A stretch of 64,000 nucleotides of DNA from Strigamia acuminata (taxonomy: Eukaryota > Arthropoda > Chilopoda > Geophilomorpha > Linotaeniidae): positions 30,551,118 to 30,615,117 of the forward strand of contig OX442314.1 of NCBI GenBank assembly GCA_949358305.1, in the 5' to 3' direction. The position numbers were made by a program, and so were the translations under genes. The notes under the pieces were generated by a model. That model ran no database searches. It had not been told where the DNA came from and saw only the letters and a program-made list of their open reading frames with translations. Positions 13,701 to 28,700 of this stretch are shown piece by piece (position 1 is the stretch's first letter; the number at the start of each line of letters is the position of its first letter).

Positions 13701-16700
13701 TAACGAATTATTGATATAACGAATACTTAAAAATGTCGGTTTGGTTGGCTGGCCATAGAACACCATGTTAAAATATTTCGATACTACGAAATCTCATTAC
13801 ATCGAATCAATTTTTCGAGTCCCTTGCGATTCGTTATAAAGAATTTCGACTGTACATGTTGCCAGTTTTATAAAAGAGTTAAAATTTTCACACTCAAAAT
13901 TTAAACTTAAAATACACTTAAACTAAAATTGTTAAAACACAAGTTTTTTTTATTGGTGTGTTAGTTTTTAATATCGCATCGAGTTTCACTGCAGTGGAAG
14001 TCAGAATGTCATTTCTGTAGTTTTCGCAGTTCTTGGTGCGAATGCAATTGAAAATGATGCTTTTCAAATGCAGTTAGGGTGAACGTAGTTATATATAAGA
14101 CACTTGCGCAGCATTGGATTAAAATACTGACCAAATGAATCGGCAACATACTGACAAGAAAGAATGTCAAGGTTGATGATTTGCACTTTTGCGCTGTGCA
14201 GCTAAGTGGCATGTAAATAGCTGTGAGTTGTGACTACTTCATACATGATTGGGCGTGTTTTGAGAAGAGCAGTGCTTACTGAATAAATAAACTACAAGTG
14301 TAAGCGACAAGACTTGATTATCCTGTTTGGAACAAATTTAACATAAAAAAAAGAAGTTTGATTTTTTTTTGTATCTCGACCAAAACAAGAAATCCAAAAT
14401 GGCCGGAGACATCCGTAGAAACCGCGATGGAAATCGTCCGATCCAATTTTGGAAAAGTCGTAAACATGGCGATGTCTTGTACGTGTTTTTCAATTTATTG
14501 TACGTTGAAATTTATGGCGTTTAACACGTTTGTTCTTCGAACTTGCCGACCGACATTACGTTCTTCGGGTTTTCTAATGTCGTGTAGAAAGCAAATGGAT
14601 CTTGACGAGTTTTTTCTTCTTTTACTACTTGAAGTACTCCAGAAGTTGTTTAGCTTTTCATAGCACTTTGAAAAAGGGAAAAAAGTTATTGCAGTTTTGC
14701 TGGAAAAACTTTTTTTTTTAAAAGCGTCGTTGGGAACATCGAGTCGGTCACACACTTAATGGGTTTGTATGTTTAAAAATAAAATTTACATTCAAGACAT
14801 CAGAATTTTTTATTTTTTTTATTTTTTTTATTTTTTTTTTGGTTAAGTTAATGTGCACAGGATGTGCACTTTTCTAGTTCTATTACCTCAAATTAAGTGC
14901 TCATTTCAACACCGATTGTTGATAAGTGCATTTTATCACGCGAATACTTAAAATCCTTTGCATTAGGTGGATAATTTTCGCTGCTAGTGGATTATTAACC
15001 GGTATATTTGCAACATCGGCTGCCAGGGGGAAATAAAATGGCATTTTAACATAATCTACAGCGGTGTTTGCAAAAGCGGGGTTCGGGAGGCTGCGAGTCC
15101 ACAAATAAGTTTGGTACAAATAAGTCAGGTGCGTAATTGATTAATTATTTAAAATTTTAAAAATCCGATCCAATCCAAAAAATTTCGGATAAACCAATTA
15201 TCCAATCCTATCCGAAAAAAATGGTGGCCCATCCAATCCTATCCTCATTTAATTCAAACCGACTGCGGATTGCGGATAGGATTTGAGTCCCAAGCGCCCA
15301 AACGTCTCAAACTGATGAATTAAGTACAAAAATGACCAAAAACTGATGAATTAAGTGAAAAATGACCAAAAACTGATGAATTATGTGCAGAAATGATCAA
15401 AAAAAGTTTAAAAAGAGCAAAAATGACCAAAAACGGATGAATTGCGTGCAAAACTGACCAAAAAAGTGGAAAAAAAACATAAAAATTTAAAATAAAGTGC
15501 ATTTAAATTGGTTTTTATGAAAAACCTTTATTGGACTTATTCCACAGTGTTTTGGGATGTTAAAAAAAATTGTTTTTGGAATCCTGTGAATAGATTTTTG
15601 AGCCACTGTAGAGGAACAAGACATTGGTTTTTTGTTTGATGTAATTTGTAATGAGGTCAGACGGGCCGGATTGAGTGTTTTCATGTGAACAATCGTGTGG
15701 ATTAGTTACTGCAAATACATCTCACATTTTAAAATGCTCGCTTTTGAAATGTTTTTAGCTTTGCTGAGCTCTGGTACTGAATTTGATGCATTTCTACGAG
15801 ACTTACAGTGGATTTGATGCACATTTTGTGCATTTACAATGTGAATGATGCATTGCTATTGGATTTATACAGTGGCTTTGATGCACAACTGGATTTGAGT
15901 GGATTTATATGGATAGCCATTTTGCTCAGTAACATGTGCAATAAATCTTGTGTGATGCAATTTTAAACTCGACACGAAAATGGAGGTCAATTTTTTTTTC
16001 TCTCTTGTGATATAAAAAAGAGATAAACAAGTCTTGGGAGATGTCTGTATTTGGCAGATGACATTAATGAAAATAGCGAATGTCCGTTCCGTCTTTTATC
16101 TCCTTTGGCTGAAGAAGCGAGCGAGAGAAAGTGTGGAAACCAAAGAGACTTTAATTAGACTTTCTTGATGAAACTAGCTCTCAGTGACAAGACAAGAAAT
16201 TGAAAGCTAAAGGGGCGGAATCTCTTGGGAAATGATACACTTGAAGTGTGAATTGTGTGGATAAAATGTGGCTAGTAATGAAAATTTGTGCAATTTTTTT
16301 TAATATATCTTTTTGGGGATTAGGTGTATCAATGTGCATGTGCAAGAGATTAGGAGAAGAAGAATAGGCAGATTATTTTTAGATGAATTGGGGATGGAGG
16401 CAGGAAATTAATTGGGGGAACGAGTAATTTAATCTGGTTGTGAAAGGCATTAGTTGACTCGTGGTTCCATTTGAAAAGCCCAATGAGATGGCATGGTGGG
16501 CTTTCGCATTTAATCTTACGCAAGATAAAACAGAAAAATTTGCTTCCTGATAGCGTTAGAGAGCGAGATAAAAATTAAAAACAATAAGTGCTTTCGGAGT
16601 TTGTGTTTGTGTGGTTTTTGTTGTGTCTATGTAGAGGGAAAAGGAGAAATTGTGGCGTGGTTAGTGAAGCTAGAGAGCGAATTTTATTGGATTACCTGTA

Positions 16701-19700
16701 GGTGGCACTAAACACGAGGCACAAAAGTGGAATTAGAAATTTTGGCGAATGGTGTTTTCACTTTTAGTGGCATGTCAATTAAACGCATTACAAGGGGTTT
16801 TTAAGCGGCTGTAAAGTAAATTGGGAACAATATAAAGGCTAGTTCACGTGCATGAAGTTGAACCAAGTTGATGTCAAAACTGCGCCAACTCTTTGAAGAG
16901 TGTGTTTCTCGCAAACCGACCATGGGATTTGGATGAAACTTGTTTTATTGAAATATTTCAACTTTATGCGTCGTGCACTATAACGCACGAAATCGCACGA
17001 AATCACGAGGCCAATGCGCGTTGGTGAAGCAACCTATACTCAAAACCACCAAAAAGTAGCTCATAACACCAGAATTGTACTCGAACTCTAGACATTGTGA
17101 TCGATTAACAACAGTTGTTTCATTGTCAAAGGAATAGAACTACTTTTCCACGTAGTAGAACACAGTACACAGTTAGGTGTAAACAGGCTGAAATAGATCA
17201 ACGTTGTGGTGGTTTTGAGTATAGTTCATACGCAACTCATGTTAACGAAGCAGCTTTGGTGCGCTAATGCTTGCATTAATGGATGCATGTGAACTAGGCT
17301 TAAATAACATAGATCCACATTTACTATCATTGGATGTTTGGGAATTTAGTCATTCGGGGACCTGCAGATGAGGAAAGTAGATCGAAGAAGGGTTTTTTAT
17401 TTTTACTTTTATAAAATATATCTTGGTTGTTGTGAAAACTAAAACCAGGCCTAAACATAACTTTGTTAAAATAAACATAAAAAAACCCGCTTGTAGTTTT
17501 TGCTTTTATCCTTATTGCAACTATCCGTCAACGTCTGCACATGTATGCGAGTAGAAATTATCAGCGCGAGGTGCAAAATGGATCAAAATGCGAACGACGG
17601 ATTTTGAGATACGGACTTTTTGTACGTTAAAATTGGCATAGCTCAAAAACCGCAAGAGCTAGGTGTTTGAAAGATTGGAAATAGTCAGGAAACCATGTTA
17701 GAAACCCCTAAATCAAGTTTCATTTCTGTTACCACTAAATTTTCACCGCAACTGAGTATGATATGGGTCTGTGAATTTTTCACTCACTTTCTAAACTTTT
17801 GAAATGTAGTCGTAGTCTAAACTTCTTGTCTCAATGTTATCGTAAGTCGAACTCCAGTGGGCATGCGCGCAGAGCATTTAAACAACAAAACATGTTTGAC
17901 TGCAATTTTAAACTGACTTTTCGAATGCAGCTGCAAAATCAGCATAACGATCAAACTTTGAATGTCTAAAAAAAAAGTCGGTATTCGGTAATCCGATCTT
18001 CGGTCGTTGATTAGAATGATTAAAACCCGCACAACCGCTAGGAAATGGCTTTCTAACAATAGATCTTTGTAGGACAAGCCTCTAATCACTCTCTTTTAAG
18101 TCGAAGACTATTTTTCTCTTTCCTAAAAAAAGGAAAAAAATGCCAAATTCTTATTTTTGGCAAGCTGCACACAATCTCTCATCTTTATGCCTTCATGGGG
18201 ACTTGTTTAAGCTCTAAGATTGCATGTGGGAATGTGACTTGACTTGTTATGTCTTACTCTCTTTGCTTACATGAAAAGAAAACTTGTCTATATTTGTGGG
18301 AGAAACTCTTTTTATGTCAATTGCACTAGTTTACTAAGCATCTAAATCGTCTGTTTGAACTGATTAAACTCTCTGGGAGCCTCGGTTTCATCAATTCAGT
18401 GGTTTTTTTTTGTTTTTATTTATTTTATATTTTTTATATTTGTATTTTCAGCCCTTTATGTCACCTAGATATCCTGGAGGACCAAGGCCAGGTGTTAGGA
18501 TGCCTCAAATGGCCAACGATTTTAATGCAGTAAGTTGAATTATTCATGAAAAGATTTTGGTTGGGTCAGAAGGCTTAGTTGGTTGTCATAGAAACACGTT
18601 TTAAAAAAGTTATATTTTGTTTGGTGGAGATTTAATGAGTGATTTTTGCTTGTTTGATGTAGACTCCAGGAACAGTTCCCGGTCAACCAATGATGCCTAA
18701 CAGTATGGATCCCACAAGGCAAGGTGTGTACGAAAACTCCACATTATTTTCTTTTCTTTTGGTGTTTTATTTAGGGACAGACGGACAGATTTATTTCTAT
18801 ACAGAAAAGTGTAGAAGGCGTTTAGAAGTCTAAGATGTAATGTTCAATGCATTCTAGCACCAAAAAATGGGTTTTAGCACGTAAAAAGGTGTTTAAACAC
18901 CTAAAATGGCATTTTTAAAATGGACTTTGTTTTCGATTTTTATGCCAAAAAAAGTAATTGAGTCGATGCCAGCTTTAACCGCTTTTTTGGACTTGAATCT
19001 CGCTTTTGGTGGTCTTTATTGATTAATTACAGCTGGCAGGTGATGGAAAGACACATTTTTAGTGTTCATTGTTTATTATTCGGTCTAAGGACGCTCGTGT
19101 TTAAGCCAGCGATATATTTTTTTTTCTTTGCCACAACGAAGTTAACATTTGGCAGCCCAAACTGACCGAAAAGTTGTAATCAAATCCATCCATGCACTGT
19201 TGCGAACACGGAGGTTGGGATTGTGTGACACTTGTGTTTGGAGTTGCGTTGCTGGCACATCTGGCTCCACGTACCAATCAAAGTCTGCCACAGTTTTCTC
19301 CAGTGTTTCTTCCATTTGTGGCAGGAAAGTGCGCGCAGAAGACTGTGCGCAGATGTGGGAGTTAAAGCGCTCTGCTGCAGTGGTGTCGAATGGAAACGTC
19401 GAAAGCGGTGGAAGTTTCGACTGTGAGTGAATTTTCATTTCACCGCAAGGAGTCAGGAATCGGGTGAATCATTTTACGTGCGCACTGGTTAATTGCTCGT
19501 TTGCGGAAGTGCTTAGGTGCAGTTGTATTAAAACCGCACTTGGTTCCATGTTGAATCGGGAGCGGATTTCTTTCATTAGACTGCACCTTACACGCTAATG
19601 GTGTTAAATTGTTCATTGTGTGCCCAAAATTACCCTGGTGCTTGCCACTCTTCTGTTCTTGGGCTTTTGAAACCGCATTTCTTCAGTTGGAGGAGCCATG

Positions 19701-22700
19701 AATTAAATTAAATTAAGGAGGATTTTTTTTTTTTTTTTTTTTTTTTTTGGTTTTTTTGAGAATAAATGTTTTGTTGGCTTTGTTGTCTTTGTTGTATTGA
19801 ATGCGCACTAAACGCGTTTGTCGCCGGTGTCAGTGTAGGGCATCCAATCGTGATGAGTATTGCGTATGTTCTATCAAATTTATGAAATCAAACCTTTTTA
19901 AGTCACCATTTTCTGTTTTTGAATAAATTGATCAGCGAGTGAACTAAAAAAAAGAAAAAGCAATTTTGTTGTTCGCGCATTAAAGCTAGGTTCTTCTTGT
20001 GTTCACACTAGACGTAATGCAAGAAAACTGACGTAACACAAGTTGCTTGCGTTCAAAAATTCTTGACGTTGACGCTAATTCCTGCTTCAACTCCAAGTTG
20101 AAGTAAGTGACGCAATGCCAGGAAAGGTCTTACGTCCAACCACGATCGACTCCAACTCTTGCCGATTCACGTCTGGTTGGTGAGACTTTGCCACATGCAA
20201 ACAGGCTGCCATTTGTGGATTCTGGAACTAGTTCTAGAACTAGATCCAATTCCAGGTTTCACTGAAACCATCTGATTGGCCAGACGCAACATCAATTGTT
20301 TCAGCTCTGTTCACACGTGCCCTACAGTGTAAACAGACTCTGCGATGCGGTGCGTTGCGATCTATTCAATTTCAAAATGGCCGCCAGAAAAACGTGTTGA
20401 AATTGGGTCGAAATCCAAAGAATCCACCCCACACGTGGATTATGAGAATCGGTTTTTCGAGAATCCGCTTCTCCAAAATATGACGCGTTTTGCATCATTT
20501 CCGCCAGGGAAAATCGAGAGAATCGGTTTTTCGATTTGAAATTGAACGTGCCTATTGCTAGCCACGGTCGGTCATTTCTGTCTTCTTTGATTGTGGACAT
20601 CTGTGCGTGTACACAATCCTAGTTTTCCAGGAACAATCGCATTTTTTTGGCGTAAACACTTTGGTGTGCCATGTAGTACAAAAATGTGGCACTCCCATTA
20701 ATGGTGCTTTGTACGACAATCTTAAATTATCTAGAGAATAATTTTAAAAAGTTTGCATTTGTTATGAAATAAGAAGAAAACATTCGAAGAATTAGTTCTT
20801 TCTCCACTTCTGTAATTTTTTTCATCGGACCATGGCCGATGGGAAGGTTAACATCTCTCAACGCGCAGAGAAATATGTTAAACGGGTTGAAACAAAACAC
20901 CTAGTGGTGAAATACAACTTTTTAATTGACCAGGATACACCAGAGAGCACTCTCCTGAGTTTCTATATAATTTATTTTTTTTATTTTTTCTTACAAAAAT
21001 TATCTCAAATTTCTTCAATAGTGGTGAGTAGAAGTCAGGGAGCACTCTCCCGAGTTTTTCTGCTGACTGATTATTATTATTCTATTCTTTTTTTCTTTTC
21101 TTTTTTCATTATAAATTTTGAAGTCAAAAAAAAAAGTAATTTCAATTTTCATTTAAAAATTTGGCGAGAAAAAAATGAAATAGAAGAAACTAATTATATA
21201 AAAAAAAAAGAAGAAAAAGAAAAAATATCACATAATGGGAGTTGCTGTTTTGTTTTCAACCCAAACTAATTAAGATGACGAAGGGGCGGTTGTGGAAGCT
21301 TTAAAAAAAAACAGTAGTGAATGCCGTGTGTGCAAGCAAATGCCCAGAGATTTGTCAACTTGATTTATTCGGCGAGTCTGGTGCAGAGCTTTGACAAAGG
21401 TTACTTTGAAAATGAAATACGTCTGCGACTTTGAGTGCCATTCGTCTTGTTATCTGCTTAATCTGTATCCATCTCGACTGATATACGAGATGTATTTTAA
21501 GAATTTTTATTTTTTTAAAGTTTATTGCTTCATAATATAATTGGTTGATTTTATGTTGTTTTTTTTTTATTTTTTGCAGGTGACGGGGCTGAGTTTGTCG
21601 GATGGCAAGGTAAGTTCAAGTGGTGCCGCGAGTTTTAATTTATTTTATATATTTTTTTTTTCCTTTTTTCAAATCATTAAGGAGTTATTTTAATGAAAAG
21701 TTGCACGCATGGTGACTGACCAATTGGGATTATTGAGAAATTAATAGGAATTTAATGCGGTGTTCCCGCTTGACTGAAACAGCGAAAAAAAAAAGCTGAA
21801 AATTCATCTTTTCTGTTGTTGGTTCCCATCTGGCTGAAAAGTGGGCAAAAGATCGTGAAATTTCATAATTGTATTTTAGTAGCGTTTAAAAATGGACGCC
21901 GGCAAGGTTTTAGTAGCGAGGCGCAGTGGCGGGTTTAGCATCTGCAAGACCCTAGGCGAATATGGGCAAGTTCGAGGCCCCCCCACTGTAGAAAAATTGT
22001 TATTAACGTTCCTCGATGTCGGTAAAACATGATTACTGAGTTTCATGGAAAGTACGAGGCCCTAGGCGAAAGCCTAGCTTGCCTAGAAGTGGTGTCGTAG
22101 CAGAAAACTGGACTTTCTGATCTGTTTCAGTCGAGTGAGAACAATCGTGATTGGTGTTTTCAACGACGTTAACAAAAATGTCGTTGGAACCAGTGGCGCA
22201 TTATAATAGGGGCACACTAGGCACTCATCTAGGTCTCCGGATTTTTCTAGGGGACCCATTTCAGTTGATCAGTTTATGAAAAATAAAATAAAATTATAAA
22301 TTTGGGAATTTCACAATTTTTGATTTTCGGAAAATATGCATTTATAGTCAATTTTGGCTTTTTATTGAATATAAATAATTCCTATGCGTTTGTGCATTTA
22401 TCCGGGCCTTATTAATTACAATGTACTGCATTTTTAGAGGGATTTTTTTTTTAAGTTTATTAGGTTTTATTTTATTAATATAAATCGGTGGGGCCCCGAT
22501 GTGTAATGTGCCACTGCTAGGAAGGATTGATTGTAACCGGTAATGGCTGGAAAACGTGTATGGGTGTGGTTTGTTTTATTAAATAATCGGATTTTTGGAA
22601 GATTTTGTTTGGTTTTTGAATGATTTATTTCGTTTTGGATTGTTTTCGAAGTGTTTTTCTGTGTTTAGTCCTAAGGGGAGTTTAGTGGAAGTCAAATTTG

Positions 22701-25700
22701 GGGAATTTATCGGGAAATGTTTACACTTGTGCACAATGCTTGTTGTTGAAAGGTTAAAAGGATACTGTAGTTTCAAGCGTGTGCTCGCATTGTATTCAAG
22801 TAGGGTTGCCAGATTTCTGGGAGGACGAACAAGAACATGTTTTTTAACAAAATTGTATGTTAATTTGGATGTGGTTTTAATCCAAAATTTGATTTAAAAA
22901 AGAAAAATAAATAAAAAAAATTAAAATTTGATTTAAAAAATAAAAAAATAATAAAAAAATTTAAAATTTAATTTAAAAAATAAAAAAAATAAAAAATTTC
23001 AAAATTTTATTTCATTTAAAAAATAGATGACACAATATTGTCGTATTGTCATATTAATCATGAAGAAATGTCGACCTATTTGCATCATATTTGCGTTAAT
23101 TGTGACAAAATATGTCGTTAAATTGAGAAATATACATTTGTTTTAACTTTGTTTAATTATATTCATTAAGAAGGATAATTTTATAATGTTTGGTTATGTA
23201 AACTTAATGAGTTTAGCCATTCTGATTGTGTTTTAATGCTTTTAGCAACATAGTTCTCATATTTTTATTATTATGTAAGAGAAAATGCAAGAATTTGTGT
23301 ATATAAAAAGTGTGTGGGAAAATGGAAAAAAATTCAGAGAAATTTTAAAAATTGCTATCATTTTGCTCGAAAAATACATAATAAATTTGTAAAAAATTCA
23401 CTGTTTTTCTTGTGAGAAATGACTTTTAAACCTTTATAAATAAATAAAAAGGGAATTGTATATAAACTGCTGTGGTTTTTGCTTTTTTAAAGAAAGAAAA
23501 CAATTTTTTTTTTAATTTTTAGTACAGTATAAAATAAAAAACGTGTTGCGTGAAAAATATGCAGGAAGTAATTTAAACGAAATAACGACATTTAGCATAA
23601 AAACAAGAAAATTACGTGTGTGAAATGTATAATATTAACACGTGAATCATTTTGCAATGCGATGTGGTCACTCGAATGGACACATGGCTGCTTTTAGCTG
23701 ATAAACCCGTAATAGAATATGGAGCCAATCAATTCAAACTTTGATCAATCACACGAGTACGAGTTCGATTGTAATACCGCCGCCATCTTTTTATGCTAAT
23801 CTGCGTTGTTGGAAGCACGAAAATAATTTTAAAATGTAAATGAATGCAAATAAAATCAAGTTTTAAGTGGAAGGGGGAAAAAATGGACATTTATTATGAA
23901 ATTTTAATTAAATCACCAAATTCAAAGTCCAGGTTGTAAAAAAAGGGAAATTTAGTATAACAGGATTGTTGAAAAAATGTTGAAATTTTGGTTAAAATGT
24001 TGAATAAATTAAAATTAATTAGTTTTGCAATGTTGAATCAACATTTTTGAATGTTTTTTTCTCTGTCAAGACCAGAAATTAACATAATATTATTTTAAAA
24101 AAGTGTTGAATTTTGGTACAAATGTTGAAAAATCACCCAAGAAATGACTTCAACAATGTCGAATCAACATTTTTGATTGAAAAAAAGCAAAAATAATTGC
24201 ATAATAATTTTTTGGAGGGCAAAAAAGAGCCCTAGTGACACAACATTGTTGAAAAAATGTTGAAATTTGGGTTAAAGTGTTTCCGATTGACAAAAAAATC
24301 AACAATCTCCAATGTCCGCCCCCTGTTTTTGAAACCAATAACATGAAATTTAACGATTTTTGTGTCAGTAGTTCTCAAAGAATTTAAGGGGGGCAGGGGG
24401 TGCTGAGAATATGTAGAAAAAATGAACCCATTTAGTTTTAGAGTATGTGATTGAAAGGAATTTGAACCACGCCCAAATGATTGATTTGTTTGTCATTATA
24501 ACTCATTAATATTTCGAGTTTTGAACATGTTTTAATCCGATTAAAAATAATCTCCCTATCACACTGGCATTGAGCGAGTGACGAAAATGCTCCACCAATA
24601 ATCATTCATCTTCCCAAGACGCAAAAAAGAAAATTAAATTTAAAATTATGAAATTTTGAATCGAAAAGAGAAAAAAAGAAAATTTTAGTTTCTATGTAAC
24701 TAAATAAGGGAATGTAAAAAAAAAAGACAGTTGTTGACTTACGTTGGTGTGGAATGTATCCAATTGTGCATGAGAAGTGTACATATCCTGAAGAGTAAAC
24801 ATGGGAAAATAAAAAGAAAAAATGTTGTGATGGGTGAAATGGTTTGGCTGCGTGAGCTCCAGCTCGCGCTGTGCCTCAGAGGCCACTAGTGGTTGCTATC
24901 AGAAGGCTGCATCTGGCTGGTTTTAGTCCCAGAATTCTCTGCTGTCAGTTGATTGGCTCGCTGAATCAGTTTCAAGTCGCGAGATTGATGCAGCATTTTT
25001 GTGCTTTGCAATTTTTTTTTTTTTTTATATATATATATATATATAATTAATTTTAATTATTGGTTTGGATTTTTGAGAAAGTGAAATTAGAAATAAGTTT
25101 TTATTTTTAAGGATTTTTGTTATTAGCATAACTTGTAGTTGAGTAATGGGAATTTTTTTGATTTACATTTGGTGTTCGCAAGCTGACGAATATTAGTGGG
25201 AACGTGATCTCCTGGTCCACCTCTATACCCCCTATTTCTGTGTAACATGAATTCTGAAAAGATATATAAAATAAGTGGTTATAGTGCTGACTGCGTCTAA
25301 ACTTTGTAATTAATGCAATGTTAATGCAATGATGGACTGGATGTAACTGACCATCGCCTGACGTAACTCCACTAGACTTTTTTTGGTGGAGTTACGTTAA
25401 GGATGTGGTTTATGCAGCGACATTACAGGATTTTCAGACGTTGAGAAATCGTGTAATTAACGGTGTAAAACTGCGATGTTACATGACACCTGGCAAGAAT
25501 TGGATATTTTAAGACTAATCTAATAGAATGTTGAAAATACATTAAATATTTCAGTTCAAATTGCAATAAAATTATTGGCGAGTTGGATTGACGGAAATTA
25601 AAACTTATATAAAAATATCTAGATGCAGTCAGCACTGGCTATTTATTTTATGTACGGGTTGTGGTGTTGTCAAATTTGAAGATTTACGACGTCTTGTGAT

Positions 25701-28700
25701 AAAATCGTGTAAAAATTCAGGGTTTTATGACGTCAGATGACATTTGTAACGTCACAAATAAAATAATTATTTTTTAATTTATTTGTGCACTCTTTAGTTT
25801 CGTGTTTTGGTAACTTTAGGCAACATTTTAATGAAGTAATTCGAATGAACATTTCTGGTTTTAAAAAATAAAATCCCAAATTAATTACTGTCATTAAATT
25901 GCCGCGTGTTGAATAAATGGCAAGTTTAGTTGGAATCTAAAGTATCTTCTTAGAAGATAATTGCATTGCGTGATTTTTTCATATTTTCACATCACTTGCT
26001 TTTTTCTAAAGAAGGAAATGGGGATTTGTTGCTAGACTTAATCTCGAATTATTACAAAAGGTCATTTCAATTTTTTTTTCTTCTAATTCCACGCTTTGTT
26101 TACACTGTGATGCAACAACATGTCAATTATGAAAATTAAAATTATAAAAATTATAATTTTTTTGTTTTTCTCTTTTTATTTTGTTTAGGTCCACCTGGAA
26201 TGGCACCAATTAATCCACGCATGAATCCTCCAAGAGGGCCAGGAATGGGGCCCATGAACCCAGGGAGTTATGGGGGCATTCGAGGGCCGCCACCAAACAG
26301 TTCAATGGGGCCTGGTCCCATGCCCCCAATGTCTATGTATGTATAACATTATTTTTTGAAAAGTCTTCAGTTTTTGATTTAATCATAATAAATCTTTGAA
26401 GATTTATTAAGATATAAGTATATTAATTATTTTCTACAGAAATTTTTTGTCCATTAATCATGACAAATCTTTATAAATCGTGGTAAATCTTTATAAATCG
26501 TGATAAATCTTTATAAATCTGGGTAAATCTGTTCAAAAGAAATGGTACAAAAAGAGAATTGGGTGTACAATGCGTATGTACAGAAACCTAGTGTCCAATT
26601 ATGCAAACAAATCGGTTTTATAAACACCTATGTCTCCCTATTACTTCGGATAATCGACGCTCAACTGTAAATCTTTGTTTGGGGGCCAGTGCTGGACTGG
26701 CCCGTTCCTGACCCACTGTAGCATGTCCCTGTGGCCCGACCCATCCAGATTTCCCAGTACTAAATTTGTACCCAGTCCAGCCCCGTTGGGGGCATCAAAA
26801 ATGTCTGATTTTGTGATTTGTGCTAAAATAATCAAATTGCAAAATCGTACATTTAATGAAACCCCGTTGGTTATTTTGAAAAAAATGTCTCCATAAATTT
26901 TTAATGAAAAGTGGATTGATTTATAGTTCCATGTGATTTGAGTTTTCGTATCGTAAATCATAATATCTATTACCGGTAATTCAAAATTTTTGTCGATGAA
27001 TATTCTGTTGTGGAAATAACAATTGTAAATCTTATTAAATCACACTGTAAATCATTATTAATTATACAGTACCTTACAAAAATGTTTTGTGATGTGCTTT
27101 GTATTTTATAAAAATCGTTTTCAAATGGAATGACTCCACCACTCGTACAATTTGTAATTACACTCTGAAATTGGTGAGAAATCATTCCTAACTGCTTGTT
27201 TCAAGCGTCATATTTTCTTGATTGATGTGCCAGGTGTACAGCAGCTAAAATTACAGGGAATTGGTTCAATTTTCAAATGCAGCTAATTAGAAAACACGTG
27301 TTGTTGTTTTTTTTTAATTTTTTTGTTTGTTTATATTTTTAATTTGAAATCTTAAAATGTGCATCAACATATTACAAATCGTGACGTTTTATTCGTTTTA
27401 GGGGCCCTGGTGGAAGACCGTGGCAACAACCAAACACATCTTCGGTGAGTATTTGAAACACCTGCAACTGCTATGTCAGAACTCAGAACAAGTGATTTCA
27501 CAAAATAGCAGCTTGGAAACATAAACATTCGAGAGATTATTGGATTGTAGTTAAAAAGCTCCTGTTACCACATACTCACTGGCAGAATTTTGTTGTCAAT
27601 TAAAATAAGCTCTGGGCGCCTAGAAAATCCAGTAATTCTGATTGGTTAGCGGCCAAATTACTGCTGCTTCTTCACGCGCCAGAAAAAGTCTATATAACTT
27701 GTTTGGTTTGTTGAAAGAGGGCAGTGATGTACATTAGAGCGCTCCGATTAATTCTCTTTGCGTTCGTGACGTTGAGACTTCGTTTGTTACATTAAACAAA
27801 AATATATTTTGTAATACCGTAAGGTATTACAGTCGAAACTCTTTATAACGAATCGCGATATAACGAATTATCGATATAACGAATTGTTAAAAATGATTTG
27901 GTTGGCCAGCCGTAGGACACCATGTTAAGTATTTTCGATATAACGAATTTCAATATAACGAATTATTCGTTGTAACAAACAAGTGTTTGTGTTAACTGTA
28001 ATACCCACAAGCCCTTGTTATAACGAATTTTCAAAACTGATCACATGACTCGCAACATCCAATGCCCATAAGCAAAGGAAAATCAAAATTTTCTTGTTTT
28101 AAAATGGCTGCCAAACTAAAGGCAATTTTTATTCAAGACAAGTTGAACATTTTTAATGCCATTGACAATGGCAATAAGCCATCAATTGTAGCAGATGAGT
28201 TTAATTTGCCCCGTTCTACAATTTTCAACAATTTTAAAGAATTGGGATAAAATTAACATGAAACTTGCATGTCTATGAATAAATAATATTGTTTATGATA
28301 ACATTTAATTCTTTTTACCTAATTCGTTTTAATGAACTCTCGTTATAACGAATCGATTTCCGGTCCCTTGCGATTCGTTATAAAGAGTTTCGACTGTACA
28401 AAATATATTTTCGAAACGTATAAAACGTATGTTGCAAAGACAAATTCATTTCCTGGCGCATGTTGTGATTGGTAGAGATGGATCATTTCGGTTGTAGCGA
28501 CATATTATAGTGGATCTATAATAAATTTGACAAATTTTTGACAAATCCTGACCCAATTTCACGCCGTTCAATGAGCTTTGCTTCCAGTAATGTTGTCGCA
28601 GCACTTGTTGAAATATATTGATTATTCCACTTTCGCTGTTTAACACAAAAAAGTTTAATTTTGAAGCAACTAAGCTGCCCATCATGTGGTTTTTAATAAA

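Larger units (their letters stand above)
10849..18451 (+). other. SSBP intron, 7.6 kb
   Basis: No supported exon lies between the GTAAGG donor at 10849 and the acceptor at 18450-18451. The stretch holds a pogo-like MITE (13671-13852), tandem GATGAATTAAGTG-type repeats (about 15310-15470), a GATTTGATGCA-rich patch (about 15780-15960) and a MITE at 17034-17224. A 41-codon frame at 14400 (plus, good Kozak context) and a 94-codon frame at 11904-11620 (minus) have no recognisable homology or splice context. Confidence 0.6.
18724..26188 (+). other. SSBP introns around the 30-nt microexon
   Basis: Apart from the microexon at 21580-21609 no supported exon is present. The stretch includes a GC-richer patch at 19140-19440 open on both strands without recognisable homology, a dispersed element at about 20000-20350, two hAT-like elements (about 21924-22095 and 22191-22515), A/T-rich homopolymer runs at 22890-23010, and TGTTGAA-rich sequence at 23960-24260. 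Confidence 0.6.

Noticed and set aside
14400-14525. 41-codon plus-strand frame starting MAGDIRRNRDG in good Kozak context
   Set aside because: Too short and isolated within a 7.6-kb intron, with no homology; ATGGCC words are also common in repeats here.
19142-19438. GC-richer patch open on both strands (about 95 codons each)
   Set aside because: No recognisable domain, no matching splice phases with SSBP exons and no promoter; it may be an old transposon fragment.
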